This document shows positions 18,118 to 30,669 of a DNA stretch of 61,626 nucleotides, one piece after another. The notes below the pieces were generated by a model. The model ran no database searches. It saw only the letters and a program-made list of their open reading frames with translations, and was not told where the DNA came from. The stretch is taken from contig CAXKVV010000199.1 in NCBI GenBank assembly GCA_964058805.1, positions 1-61,626 of the forward strand, read 5' to 3'. This stretch comes from Schoenoplectus triqueter. Its lineage: Eukaryota; Streptophyta; Magnoliopsida; Poales; Cyperaceae. A program made the position numbers and the translations under genes. How positions within the stretch are numbered: position 1 is the first letter of the stretch; each line of letters begins with the position of its first letter.

Positions 18118-18370
18118 AATGAAGAAAGTTTCTTCTACGAGACTTTATATTTTGAAATTTTTGCATAATCCTTTCATTATCCACGTTATTGAATATTTTT
18201 TCTCAATGAAAGTAATCAAGCAGTCATTCATCAATTTATCTCCCATGCTACTTCGTATGTTGATTTTTACCAAATTCATTGCGGAAAATACCCGTTCAAC
18301 ACTAGCAGTTGCTACCGGCAATAGTAAACCTAATTTTATCAACATGAGGTTTCGGTGCTTTTTTAAAAAA
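18118..18370 (-). pseudogene. hAT transposase C-terminal fragment (decayed)
   Basis: The minus strand reads LLLPVATASVERVFSAM, the hallmark of the hAT dimerisation domain in the zinc-finger MYM/TTF-like plant hAT lineage, followed by GDKLMNDCLITFIEKK. After the A run in that last part the frame shifts; the continuation in the next frame (VDNERIMQKFQNIKSRRR) fits the family until a stop near 18118. The upstream transposase is missing. It is unrelated in sequence detail to the intact hAT element at 35.9-41.2 kb. Confidence 0.75.
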
Positions 18371-21346
18371 TCATTGAATTTTTAGAATCCTGCCAGAGTC
18401 ATACAAGAATTTATATTCTTAGTTAACCCCCAATTTCGATCAAGCTAGCTAAAATTGAAGTATCAAATGTTATAAATACTAACAAATTAGAATAAATTGA
18501 GAACTAAGTCCTAACAAATTAAAAAAATAGAATAATTTATTTTCAGATAAATAATAATTCTAATTTACTTTATGTTATACTTCAAATTTTAATATGTTGT
18601 CTGATAACAATTTACTTTCTAACAGATGTTACTAAGTCACGCAATCAAGCTCATTTCAATTATATTAACAAATTAGATAATTTACTATTAATAATATGCT
18701 CTCTGTCACCATTTATCAACCAACTAATTAGACACCTTCTATTGAAATTAGAGGTTTACTAAATAAATTGATAATTTAGATTTTAGAACAGTGAACATTA
18801 ACAAGAATGTTGAAGTCTGAACTGAACACCAAAAAGATGAAGTTGAACATTGAGAAAATTAAAAAAGTACCTAGAACTTTAATGCACATATATATGATAT
18901 AATGTTAGGGCTGGTGTACCAGTAAAGAGTTAATGGAAATTGTGTTTAGTGTTAGTTGATCCCCAAATTAATGGGTCATGATGTTCTCTTCTATCATGTT
19001 ATCATTCTACTTGTCTTGATCCCCAAAGAAGTATAGTAAGTATCAGCTTCTTTCTTTATCGTTCTACTTATCTTGATCACCCAAAGAAGCTGTGTTTAGT
19101 AGGCTAATCGTAGTTGATTAGTAGTGGAGATATGATTACTTGCTCTATATTATGGTTATAGTTATCTAAATTTGCTACAAATCGATCAATCTAATTATCA
19201 GATCGTATATATTTGTGTCTAGTCAGTAATGAATTAGGTTGTTAATAGTTGGCCATCAGGAGTTTAGATTTTTAATTATTGGTTTGTGTGTTTATATATA
19301 TCATTATAGTATTCATAACTGCTATGTGTTTATTATTTTGATGAGGAAATCTTTATTTTATCATATTATTTTGAAGATATGATGAAATATAAACACCTGA
19401 CGCCCTATTATCACCACCTGCTTTACAATTATAAACATATGATTTGGTGCAGGGTTCAGTTGGTAATGAATTGCTTATTCTATATTGTAGTTATAGCTGT
19501 CTACAATTACTACAAATCAATCAATCTGATTATCAAATCATATATATGTGTCCAGTCAGTAATGAATATGGGTAAAATTAAAAAGTTAATTTTTAAACCA
19601 TCAAAAACATAAATCCTTTTGTGTATATCAATATAAAGCTCTGATAATACTGCACAGGTCACTAAAAATGGTATATTCTTATACAGCTACTCCGCAATTT
19701 GATAGCAAATGGAACGTTTTTGGAAGCACCAGATCTAAAAAGCAAATTCTGAAAAGAATGTCTCATTCTCCTGGCAAGAAGCAAATTATTTCTTCAAGTG
19801 CTTTGTTGAAATTGCTTGTAAACTCCAAAACAAAATTGCAAGTGGAAACAATGATGATCTGGTAATGCTAGATGATTTTGTAACTAAGATAATATTTGAT
19901 CAGATTATGTCACTGGCTGCGAAATTCAATGCCGGAAGTAAGGAGCTGAATGAGATGGATTCTACAAAACTTTAAAACTTTATTGGGGCTCAGCTTGAAA
20001 ATAACCAAGAATAACCCTTCATCCGGATTATTTGCACTTGAAAAGACCCTATCAGTAATTGATGTTCTCAAAAAGTGTAGTTCAAACACTGAGTTCTAGG
20101 TTCTTAAACATTTTTCCCAAGTAAAAAATTTTGGTTGAATCCATCCAAGAAAACTCCTATGAAAGATTTAGCTCAAGTATAAACATTTGCAAAACAAAAC
20201 ATGCAATGTTTTTATGCCTTCGAACCTTAAATTGAGAATTTGCACATAAATTAGGGCACTGAGACACTGAGACTTGTTAAGCAGTTAGTTGAAGGCGGCA
20301 ATTATTGGGATGCTTATTGAATAGGGATTTACTCTTGTTGTGAAGGCCTGTAGTTTTGTGCTGACTTTATTTTTAAGAAGTTGGTTGGGGTTTTGAAATT
20401 GGATGTGTACAATTCTTGGTTTAAATTCCTTTTACTATTTTCTGCAGGTGAAACTGAAATCAAGCTTTGGTCAATTCCTAAATCTGGCTATTATACCAAA
20501 ATTGTTGAAATAATGAAAGGATAAACAAAAAACAGAGAAAAAATTTCTTTTGAAATTCACTTCTTAATTCATTGCATCTATAACTTGGAGAATTATATGG
20601 TTTTATAGTGCTACTACATCCTAAATAACCAGCCACTAATTATCATTAATTTATTAAAAATGACATGCTAAATATAATCCAATACATATGCTGAAAATAA
20701 AGCTTGACAGTTCCTAAAATATCCATTCGAATTTGCACTTCTCAAATTAGTTTTGGATCAATTTTCAACAGTAATGAAATAGGTGGTTATGATTTATATT
20801 CAGGTGTTAATGGTTGGTAATCAGGAGTTTAGATTTTTAATTTCTGGTTTGTGTGTGTGTATATATATATATATATATAACTACAGTGTTCACAATTGCT
20901 AATCAAGTGTTCATTATTTTGATGAGGAAATCTTTATTTCATCATATTATTTTGAAGATCTGACGAAATAAACACTTGGCGCTCTATTATCACCACATGT
21001 TTGACAACTATAAACACCTGATTAGGTACAGGCTCCTTCCGTAAAATATAAACACTTGACACCCTATTATAAATACATGCTTCACAATTATAAGTACCTG
21101 ATTAGGTACAGGTTCTCCCCTGAAAGTAATTATATAAACACCAAACGACGTTGTTTTCACATGAGAGGGATTTGTGCTGTTCCACCAGGCTCAAGTCATT
21201 TGACTCCGTAGTCCACCTAACATCTAATTAGTTGAGAGTTAGTTATGGGATGCTCCAAGGGATTCATACTGGGGTTCTGTTAGCATAGCTCATTCTTTAT
21301 TTAGACTGATCAAAGGCGCTGGGTCAATTGCACACGAGTTGGAGAC
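18371..21346. other. Intergenic stretch with a local duplication
   Basis: No supported gene. A segment at about 19240-19450 (CATCAGGAGTTTAGATTTTTA, TTTTGATGAGGAAATCTTTA, TATCACCACCTGCTTTACAA) returns in the same orientation at about 20812-21120, where its last part is itself repeated (CCTGATTAGGTACAGG twice). A shorter repeat at 18958-19090 carries TTCTACTTGTCTTGATC..CCAAAGAAG twice. Coding-like reading at about 19668-19990 is interrupted and not recognised. Confidence 0.5.
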
Positions 21347-21784
21347 ATGGGTCCTGTTAGCACTACCCGATTAGTGATGAAATCAACTCTAAATTTAATG
21401 AAAATTACACGAAATGACTATTATTCAATGGACTACACACTGGACGCAACTGATCGATGCCTCTTTGATACGGGTAACGGGATACCGGATACATTTAACA
21501 TATATAACCTTGGCATGATGCTTACTCGTGTGAGTGAAAAGGCTGGGTTCTATCCGCCTTCGTTGATACAGGATATATACATTTCACCAATGACTCCGTA
21601 TACACTAAATTATTATTATTACCCTCTATTAAAGTCGGTTTGTGTGTTTGCCAATCAAGTTGACATAATAATGTTGATGTTTAATTTGATTTCATTTACA
21701 TGCATGCATCTACTACAACACAATAAATTAATATCAAAACTCACTGATGACAACCGATTATTAATTACGAAATCTAACCAATGA
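21347..21784 (+). CDS. Unrecognised 145-codon open frame
   Basis: The frame opens with MGPVSTTRL and includes DATDRCLFDTGNGIPDTF and LTRVSEKAGFYPPS. The base composition of the first 90 codons is less AT-rich than its surroundings, which suggests old coding sequence rather than chance. I recognise no domain, and no splice partners are evident. The last 50 codons run into AT-rich sequence and are probably not real. It could be a fragment of a decayed gene or mobile element. Confidence 0.2.
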   Translation: MGPVSTTRLVMKSTLNLMKITRNDYYSMDYTLDATDRCLFDTGNGIPDTFNIYNLGMMLTRVSEKAGFYPPSLIQDIYISPMTPYTLNYYYYPLLKSVCVFANQVDIIMLMFNLISFTCMHLLQHNKLISKLTDDNRLLITKSNQ

Positions 21785-24700
21785 ATATCATTTCTGATAG
21801 CAAAAAAATCACAATGATGTACATATATAATTGCATTTTGCAAATGCATATATACACTATGTGCAATTTAACAATAAACAATTAAACTGGCTGAAAGTTT
21901 CATTCAAGTTGAAAGCACGAGATGAATGCTTAAACCTGGCAAGTTTGTCACCACCCTCCTTGAGAATGTTCCACCAAAATTTTAGGAAAACAAAAATTGA
22001 GGCGCTAACTCATGAGGCTCTTTTCACGCAAATTATTTAGATAAAAATAACGTTTTTGTTGTTGTTGTTGTTGGTGGTGTTGTTGTTGTAGAGAACTAAG
22101 CTTAGTAATGAGTTGTTCTTTCATGAGACCTCAATCTATAGAAAATAAAAAAGGACGCAATGGTAATTAAACATCCTAACTGGTCATCAGGTCTCAAGCC
22201 TTCTAATGTGAATTAACAAGAAAGAAAAGTTAATATTTCTCAATTTCTCTTTTCCAATTGACCTTGATATGGTACCACAAATCATCTTTAGTTGCTCTTG
22301 TCTTAGGACATAGGAGCAAAACAGGAAATAAAGAAAGAATAACGGGAAAGGAATGACATATATATTCGGCTACTCACAGTCACTTTCTCTCTAAGGACAT
22401 TTCTGCATTTTGCATTATTACGAATTTTTTATGTTATAAAAAAATTCAAGTATTAGAAAAGTAAAATAACTCATTAAATTTAAAAAAGTTAAGGTATTTA
22501 AAATTAAAGTAAAATACTAAAAAACTTTAAGGAAAGTATTTCATTAATCACATCTAATTCACTTAAATTTTGTGACTACAAATACAAATTCAAATTAAAT
22601 TGACCCCTTTATTTGATATATAGAAAAAGTCTCACAACTTCAAATTAAATTTTCAGAGTTTTTTTTTTCTTCTTAAGATTCAAGTTAAATTTTTAGAGTT
22701 TAGGTTCTTATTTGATTTCTTCGTTACAAATTTTATTCATCATAATTTAAGTTTATCACAATATTTTGTGTTGTTTATTTAGTTTGGAATTATTTTTTTT
22801 ATTTTTTCATAAATTTTAATTTGATCTTTGAGTTTTATTTTTTAATATTTAAATATATATCTTCTTAAATTTTTGAATTTTATTGTATGTATCTTCTCAT
22901 ATTTTATTTAATTATTTTTTTCTATGTTTTATTATTATTGTACTAAATAGTTTTTTTTGATTTATCGATTTGTAAAACAACACTTAAAATTTATAATATG
23001 TCTTATTTGAATAATGTGGTGGTGGTGGGGGGGGGGGGGTTATAATGCAAAATGAATCAGTTTCATTCGATAATAGAAAGAGCATGCTTTATATTCTTCT
23101 GTTGTCTTTGAACTTGAACATTAATCCCTCATATGATTTTACATATGTTACTTTTAGGTTTTTGACATTTTCGTACCATTTAGTCTCGTAGGTGTCCTAC
23201 TACCAAACCCAAAAATTATTTTAGAATTTTTGGGGTTTCACAATATTAATAAATGTTCATTACATACTTGAAAAATAAATTATTTACTAATTTTATATTA
23301 GAGACACAAATTTAGATAATTTGGTGTTTGGGTATTTTTTTATAATCTATTGGGATAATTATCCGAATCAAATTGAAATTATTTTTTGAGGCCAATATAT
23401 TATTTTGAATTGGGCTTCGGAACAATGATAAGAAATGTCATTACAAAATCAATTAATTTTTGTTTTAATTTGGAATGATGTGTCATCATCTGTTAAGATT
23501 TACACTTTATTGGAACATGTTGACTCATAACATAATGATACTTAGTGTTTAATTTTTATAACGATAACTCTATAATGAAAATCATGTTTAAAATATAGCT
23601 ACATATGTTTATAATGCGAGACTAAATGCATAAAAGTTTACACCTGCATATTCAACAAATACTGACATTGATGTTTAAAGGCAATATAATAATTATTTAT
23701 AAATATAAATATACTTCTATGTACTTTTTGTGAAATTCACTAGTATGCGATGATATAAAATGACAAGAAAAACAAAAAAAATAGAAAATCTATAAAAGTA
23801 ATATAATATACTATATAGTACGAGAAATAATCACCCGTAGTAAATACCCAGTTGTAAATTATCAAATCCATCTCAAACGGACGACACCAGCGTCTCAACT
23901 TACGAACTTGAGCATTGCCTAAGCGGGAACCACTAGCGACCCACTTACGAATTTAGGACTTTATGTTTATGCGACACCAATACCGTATAAACGGACAATT
24001 CGGGCTCCCGGGGCGATGACACCCTAGGAGAGTGAGCATGCAAAAATACGTACTCTGGTATGCTTAATATGATAATTCACCTTAGAAAATAAAAATAAAT
24101 GGATTAGAGTATGACTTCAGTTGCCATATCATCAAATGATAAAATAAAATATAATAACAAATAAGAGACTCTTTGTACCAATCAGGGATCAAAGTAGAAC
24201 TCTCGAGTTTCTCTGTACTAATTTGGGGCCAAAAGAGAAAGCCCTTCGAACATGAGATCTCAAATAAGCCAGCTATAAAAAATAATATAATAAAAATAAA
24301 ATAAAATTCAGACTCGAATATGATCACCCACACTAAGCACTGAAAGCCATTTCAATCCTAATTGCTCATTTAAATTTGGAGTCAAATCATATACTGAGTA
24401 ATAAATAATATAATATTGATAAAAAAAACACTCATGGCACTACTGAACCTTTCAAATGATGAAGTCGGTGAATGACCGACAGACAAAGATGCACAGTGTA
24501 TATACAGACCAAGGGGTCCCACGGGCCGATTGGTCATTGCACGTAACCCGTTGGTCTGATTATACAAGACAACCTCGGACTGAGATCACCAAAAATGATA
24601 TGATATGACATGCGCATGCGGGTAGACCCCAAAGATGCTGGTCATTTTATAGAATACAATGACAGTTCAAATTGGGTCTCCATTCATTATTTGGGTAGAA

Positions 24701-26889
24701 AATACCGCAGTTCAATTTAATTTGAAAACATGTAAGTTTCGGTTTGGGTTCCTAATTTTGAAGAAATAAAATCAAATTCTAGGAATATGTAAATGAGAAT
24801 GCCGGCGAAAATTGCGAAGTCGCTCTACTCCAAAGGTAGGTCGCTCGTCTCAGGATCGAAGCCTACGTACGTGAGGTCGGGATTGGCCTCATACTCCGTG
24901 AGTGGATCCGAGTCGACTATATCACCTATTATTAATTTAATTTAAGTATTTATTAGTTTTAACATAATATATTTTATAATTGATATTAAATTTTAAACGA
25001 TGTTTCGATTAATGTCCATTCGGGTTTAGCATCTTTTTCCTTAAAAATTTCGATAGCATTTCTGATGTATTTATAGGATATTGGAATATTATTATCACAT
25101 TTTTATTGATTTTATTGTATTTACCCATTTAATCACTTTTATACGTCTTTTGCTAATTTTGTTCGAGATTCGTTAACTTGATCAATTAATAATGTTAAGT
25201 GTTTAACGATAATCCTTTTGATTCTATTTGAGTTATGATTATAAAACTGTCTTTTAGTTATTTATTATTTTTTTATCATATTTTTCATTAAGTTTTTGAG
25301 TTGTGGGTTTCGATAGCGCAGATTCGATAAATGACAAAAAAATTTAGAGATAACAATACACACACATAATTACAAGCAACAAATCCATAGTTCATTTTAT
25401 TCATATAATTTGATTACATTTAAAATAACATCGGATTAAAAAAAATAAAACCTAAAATTAAACAAATAGAGAAATTGATGAATATATATATATATATATA
25501 TTATATCCTAATTATTATTTTATTATATTCTTAAATCATATAATTTATTTTTATTATATATATATATTAGTATTATATTTTTATAAATTTAAAATTTTGG
25601 TTTTATAATAAAATAAATCAAAACCAAAAGAAAAGAAAAGAAATTCAAATAAATTTAATTAACATTTTATTTCATTAAATGTGTTAGTGTTTTAATGTTC
25701 GGGAATAGAGGCTGCCTCAATACCATTATATCTGTTCGATATTTTAAATTTGAGGCAGATATTATGATTATTTTTTGATATTTAAGTTTACGTATGAGTC
25801 CATGACGCCACCAATCTTTCGAGGCAACGTCAATTTATTAATTACATTTTTAATTAATTATACTTTAATTATCTAAGACTTTTAATATTAGATCTTAATT
25901 TTATTTCACCAACCTAATCTTGATTTTAGTTAATTAACATCCAATTGTTGGCCCAGTAAACTATTTTGTCCAAAATCGGTTTATTAGGCTTAGCCCGCTT
26001 TACATCATTTTGAATTCATTATTCTAGTTTAAGTCCATTTTGGGCCCATTTAAAATTTGAACAATGGTCATGGCCCAGCATAGGGATATCGAGAAGTAAC
26101 AAGAAAATCCAACAAATTTGATCTGACTCGAAATCTGATTCGCCTGAAATCGAACCCGCCCACCATTTAATTTTGTTTATATTATTTATTTTATGATTTA
26201 ATGTTAATCAAATATTATATACTCACTATTTAAGATTAGTTATATATTAATTTATATTAATTTATTTAAAAATATATAAAAATAATTAATATATACTTAA
26301 TTACTTTATACGGGTCGGATCAAGTCAAAGAAATTTTGATCTGATTTTAAATGAATCGGGTTAGATCAGATAAAAAAATAATAAAATAATGACGATTTGA
26401 CCCATTAGCACCTCTAATCCAACCAAAAGTTTCGACACCTGAAATATATGGTATTAATTTGGTTTTAACTGGTAATTAAGTGGCTATAAAACCAAATGGA
26501 TTTTACTATTCCTAAATAACCGCGTAAAATACCAAAATCTAATTAGGTCTTTAATTAAGATTTAGTATGATAATTAAAGATTAAATCAAGATTCTTTCCT
26601 GCTGTGGCCCCCACTTGTTACATCAAGACAGCTGAAGCATATCCACATTAATTCTATGAGTTTAGCATCAATTTGGTAAATTTATTAGTTGTTTTCAAAT
26701 TAGCTATTTCATGTTTTTCAATTTCAGTGTGGATTTAACCGACATGAAAATATTTGGTTGACTACTATTATCAAGAGATCAACTAAATGTATCCCAGATC
26801 TGTGCTCTGATCTGCACCCTAACTAAAAAAAACTGCTAATTTTATTGTCCACGTTCACAAAGATGAGCTGATGACCGTTCTACGGGCGG

Positions 26890-27850
26890 TACCCCAAGTC
26901 TTAACAGCTAAACTCATAACTTTTAAAACTCAACAACACAAGTCTTAATATCTAATACACGAAGTGATATTTTTAACTTAAAATTTATATTCGGGTAGCC
27001 ATCATAATATAAGCAAGTTTATATAGCAAATTATTAATGTTTTAAAACTAAATGTTCTAAGTTTTATGATAAAAAAATATAACGTCTTAATATCTAATAC
27101 AAAAAATAATATTTTGAACTTTAAATTTATATTACAGTGCCCATTAAGATATGGACAAGTCTATATATATAATCCTCAATATCTTAAAACATACTGTTTC
27201 AAGTCTTAACACTAGAAAAATTACATCTTAATACGTAAAATTTGAAGTCATTTTTTGGTGCATCAGGATATGGGAAGTCTATATATCTATATCAATATCT
27301 TAAGACCAAATGTTCTATGTCTTAAGATGAAAAATAAGATATCTTAAATTCTAATATAATAAGTGATATTTTAAATTCTAAATTTATATTAGACCGTTCA
27401 GAAATTACAAATTAGAAATCTCAATTTCATTACAAGTTTTAAAAGCACAACAAACTACTATTAATATTATAAATTATAATTCTTATTATCACAATTGAGA
27501 AGTCTTAAAACATAATAAATAAGTCTTTCATCACAAAATACTGGCTCTTAACATCAGAAATAGCAAGTTTTAATATCAGAAATATTAAATTTTAATATAA
27601 AAAATAATAATTCTTAATACCGAAAATTATAAGTCTCCAAAATCAATATTGGTACTCTCAATTATAAGTCTCTAAAATTCAAATAAATCTGAATTTCATC
27701 ACAACATAATGAATCTTAATATCAGAAAAAAATGTCTTAATACTAGAAATATCAAGTCTTAATATCAAAAGTAACAAGTCTTAATATCAAAAATAATAAA
27801 TCTCCAAGATATAAATTGATACTCTCAATTATAAGTCTCCTGAATCAAAA
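26890..27850. repeat. Degenerate short-repeat array, AAGTCTTAATATC words
   Basis: Variants of AAGTCTTAATATCAGAAAT recur many times with irregular spacing of roughly 20-60 bp, together with ATAAGTCTC(C/T)AAA and ACTCTCAATTATAAGTCTC, which return in the same order near 27630-27670 and 27790-27840. It is non-coding and looks like a decayed tandem array with a higher-order unit. Confidence 0.6.
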
Positions 27851-29088
27851 ACCTAAACCCAAATTGATAACCTAAATCCCGCCTTCCCAAATTGAGAACC
27901 TAAACACAAATCACACCCAACTCCCCTCTGATTCGATCTATATAAGCTTCCAAGAGTGTATGGCTACAACGAACTGATCGGCGGACAGATGAAACTCATT
28001 TTTCATTTTAGTATATTTTACTTTGTTTAGGGTTATGCTTGTATCTCATGTTTCTTATCTCTTTCTATCTTCATTTTTTTTAATTTGTATTAACTCTTCT
28101 TCAATTTGCTTTAATGAAAATTTATAGTAGATTTTTTATCTATTACTTCAAAAAAAATATTGCAAGCCTTTATCTGTATAAAAATAAAATAAATATGAAG
28201 ATTTAAAAAATAATGAAAATAGAAGTGTTATTATTAATCACTTGAAGTTTTAATTTTTATGTCTCTAAGTCATAATATCGATCACTTTAAATTCATAATA
28301 TCGATCACTTTAAATTTTAATACCTGACATACAAAATAAAAATAATACGGACAAGTCTATAAATCAATAAACTATAATTGGGTAAATCTATATACCCAAC
28401 GTGTGCCGCGTTTGTTATAATATTGCACCATTCTACATGACATACCTCTTGAATCATTTTTCTTTCATGCTGATGCTTCTAGGCCTCCTTTATCTGCATA
28501 TGTGATATATCATACATCAATTATATCAGTCAGATACTTGAAAAATCTCATAAAATATTTCAAAAAGTGAATGTCTCATGAATCAAATAAAGACACATGA
28601 AATTATTCTTCATAATCGATACTGATGTGTCTTAGCAATATATTTATATGCAATATACATACATATTGATTTTAACATTTTTCTTGGCAAGTAAATGCAG
28701 ATGTTACATCGCCTTGGGATTCTGCATGATAATTTTAGTTCTTTCTTGAATTTGTTGAAGAGTCTCTATATTATTTGAATACAAAAGAAAATCATAAAAT
28801 TAACAATGAATTAGAAATTAAAAAAATAATGCAGCTAATGAGATTTTTTATTCCTATATAGTTTTTCTAACTAATTCAGGGATTATAAATATTTATGTCA
28901 ATGAAACTTCTAACAAATAATGTTCTTTCCAAATTACAACAAAGGTATGCATTTCAATTTTGAGGCGCTCCAACATTTAGATTAACACTAATAGGCAACT
29001 TCTGACTACAAATTAGAGCTAATGGGTCATTCTCAGGTCTGAACTCTGTGTGCAACTGGAGATAAAACCTCCCTTGTCAATAATTGCT

Positions 29089-29170
29089 TGTTACTCCGTA
29101 GAGAAATTTTCAGATTGGTATACCAAAATTGTTACTCCGTAGAGAAATTTTCAGATTGGAATACCAAAAA
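29089..29170. repeat. 40-bp tandem duplication
   Basis: TTGTTACTCCGTAGAGAAAT and the following TTTCAGATTGGTATACCAAAA occur twice head to tail with one base difference. Confidence 0.8.
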
Positions 29171-30669
29171 GCTTTGTAATACTCACTACATTGAAATTCC
29201 TTCAATTTCAATATTACGATTCAAATCTATACATTTTGTATAATAAAACTTTATGTCTGGTACAATAAGTCTTCATATCCACTATTCTAAGTCCGACATA
29301 CATTTATTTAGTGTAACAAGATATTTTTTTGTGATCTTTTATATCTCTCAACCAATTCATTCGAATGAATACTCAATTTTTATCTTCTTACTTTCAAAAA
29401 TTGATCTAGGTTCTTGTCTTGATCAACCGAGTTTCTAAATATGAGTTTCAACACATCCTCTTTACGTATGAGAAGTGAAAATGATGATCTGAATACTTAG
29501 AATATTATAGTACTTTCTTAAAGATTCACGTATCATCTCTTTAGCCTAGAGAAAATATTTAATCCATCGATTGAGGCTCACCCATACTAAATTACTTCAA
29601 TTAAATTTCTAACCGAGATACTTTTCTTTTGATTTTTTTCAAACTAATCTATTTCATGTATAATTTAGTTCATTGTATTTTTCTCGTCTCTAACTTTTCA
29701 ACGATATATAATATGAATGGTAACTCTAAAATATAAGGGATATGCCATTGAAACTTTGGTTCAAACGGGTCAAGTATATGACCCGTGTTTTTTTATTATT
29801 CTTTCAAATCTGAATTGAATATAATTAGAAAGTAGTTAGATTAGTTAAGATAATTGAGGTATAAGAAAATTTTCTCTTATAAAAAATGATAGAGAATTTA
29901 ACAGTTACCTTGTTGTATCTCGATGAGCAGGGTAAACTCAGAGGTATATGCAGGATTTTTTTTTTTTTACATTGTTACTGAGAAGATATATCTGGTACAA
30001 GGTGGACCTTTCATCAGGAAGCACCCAAAATTATTAAAGGAAAAACTAGGGACAACAAAAGCAAAGGTAGCAGGTGTAAGCAACCCACACAGAGCCAAAG
30101 AGACCTGGGATACTTACAAAGTACATTGATTGAAACAAGATTATGGTGGATGCTTAACTGGTTACAGTCACAATATCAACGGATTTTTACCAAAAAAATT
30201 TATACAAAAGAAAAAAAAAGATGTTTAATAAAAGGGGAAAAAACAGAATATCATGGCAGCTGTGTGAAATTATTGCAATATTTCAGATAACCACATGGCA
30301 GACATTGTATATCCCAAAAATTAATAACAGTTCAAAGCTGTTCAAATAAATCCAACAACCACAGAGAAATAAAATACAGCATACATGCATTATCAACCCC
30401 AAAGTAATAACAAACATTAACGTGATTATTAATATGGTCTTCCAATGATGGCGCATTTTCTTTGTGACCCTGCCAATAAATGGTTTTGCAAAACAGCTCA
30501 GATAGTTGACAAAACAAAAGTGGTTTTTCAAATTCAGATGCTAAGTTGTGTATTATTATTAGAAACAAATAATGCTTTACTAAATTACTTGGGAAGACAG
30601 GCAAATTAAAATATATAACCTACGTAAATAAACAATGGAGCCCATCGAGTACAACAGCACAATAAAGCA

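Larger units (their letters stand above)
21785..30669. other. Gene-poor AT-rich stretch
   Basis: No gene is supported. Visible items are a (GTT)n run at about 22050-22090, a G tract at about 23025-23038, three less AT-rich patches (about 23826-24060, 24462-24590 and 24790-24925) that look like decayed mobile-element sequence without a readable protein, a degenerate repeat array at 26890-27850, and a 40-bp tandem duplication at 29089-29170. Confidence 0.45.

Noticed and set aside
24082..24567. Minus-strand ORFs of 83 and 61 codons
   Set aside because: No homology recognised and AT-rich composition; treated as chance frames in decayed repeat sequence.
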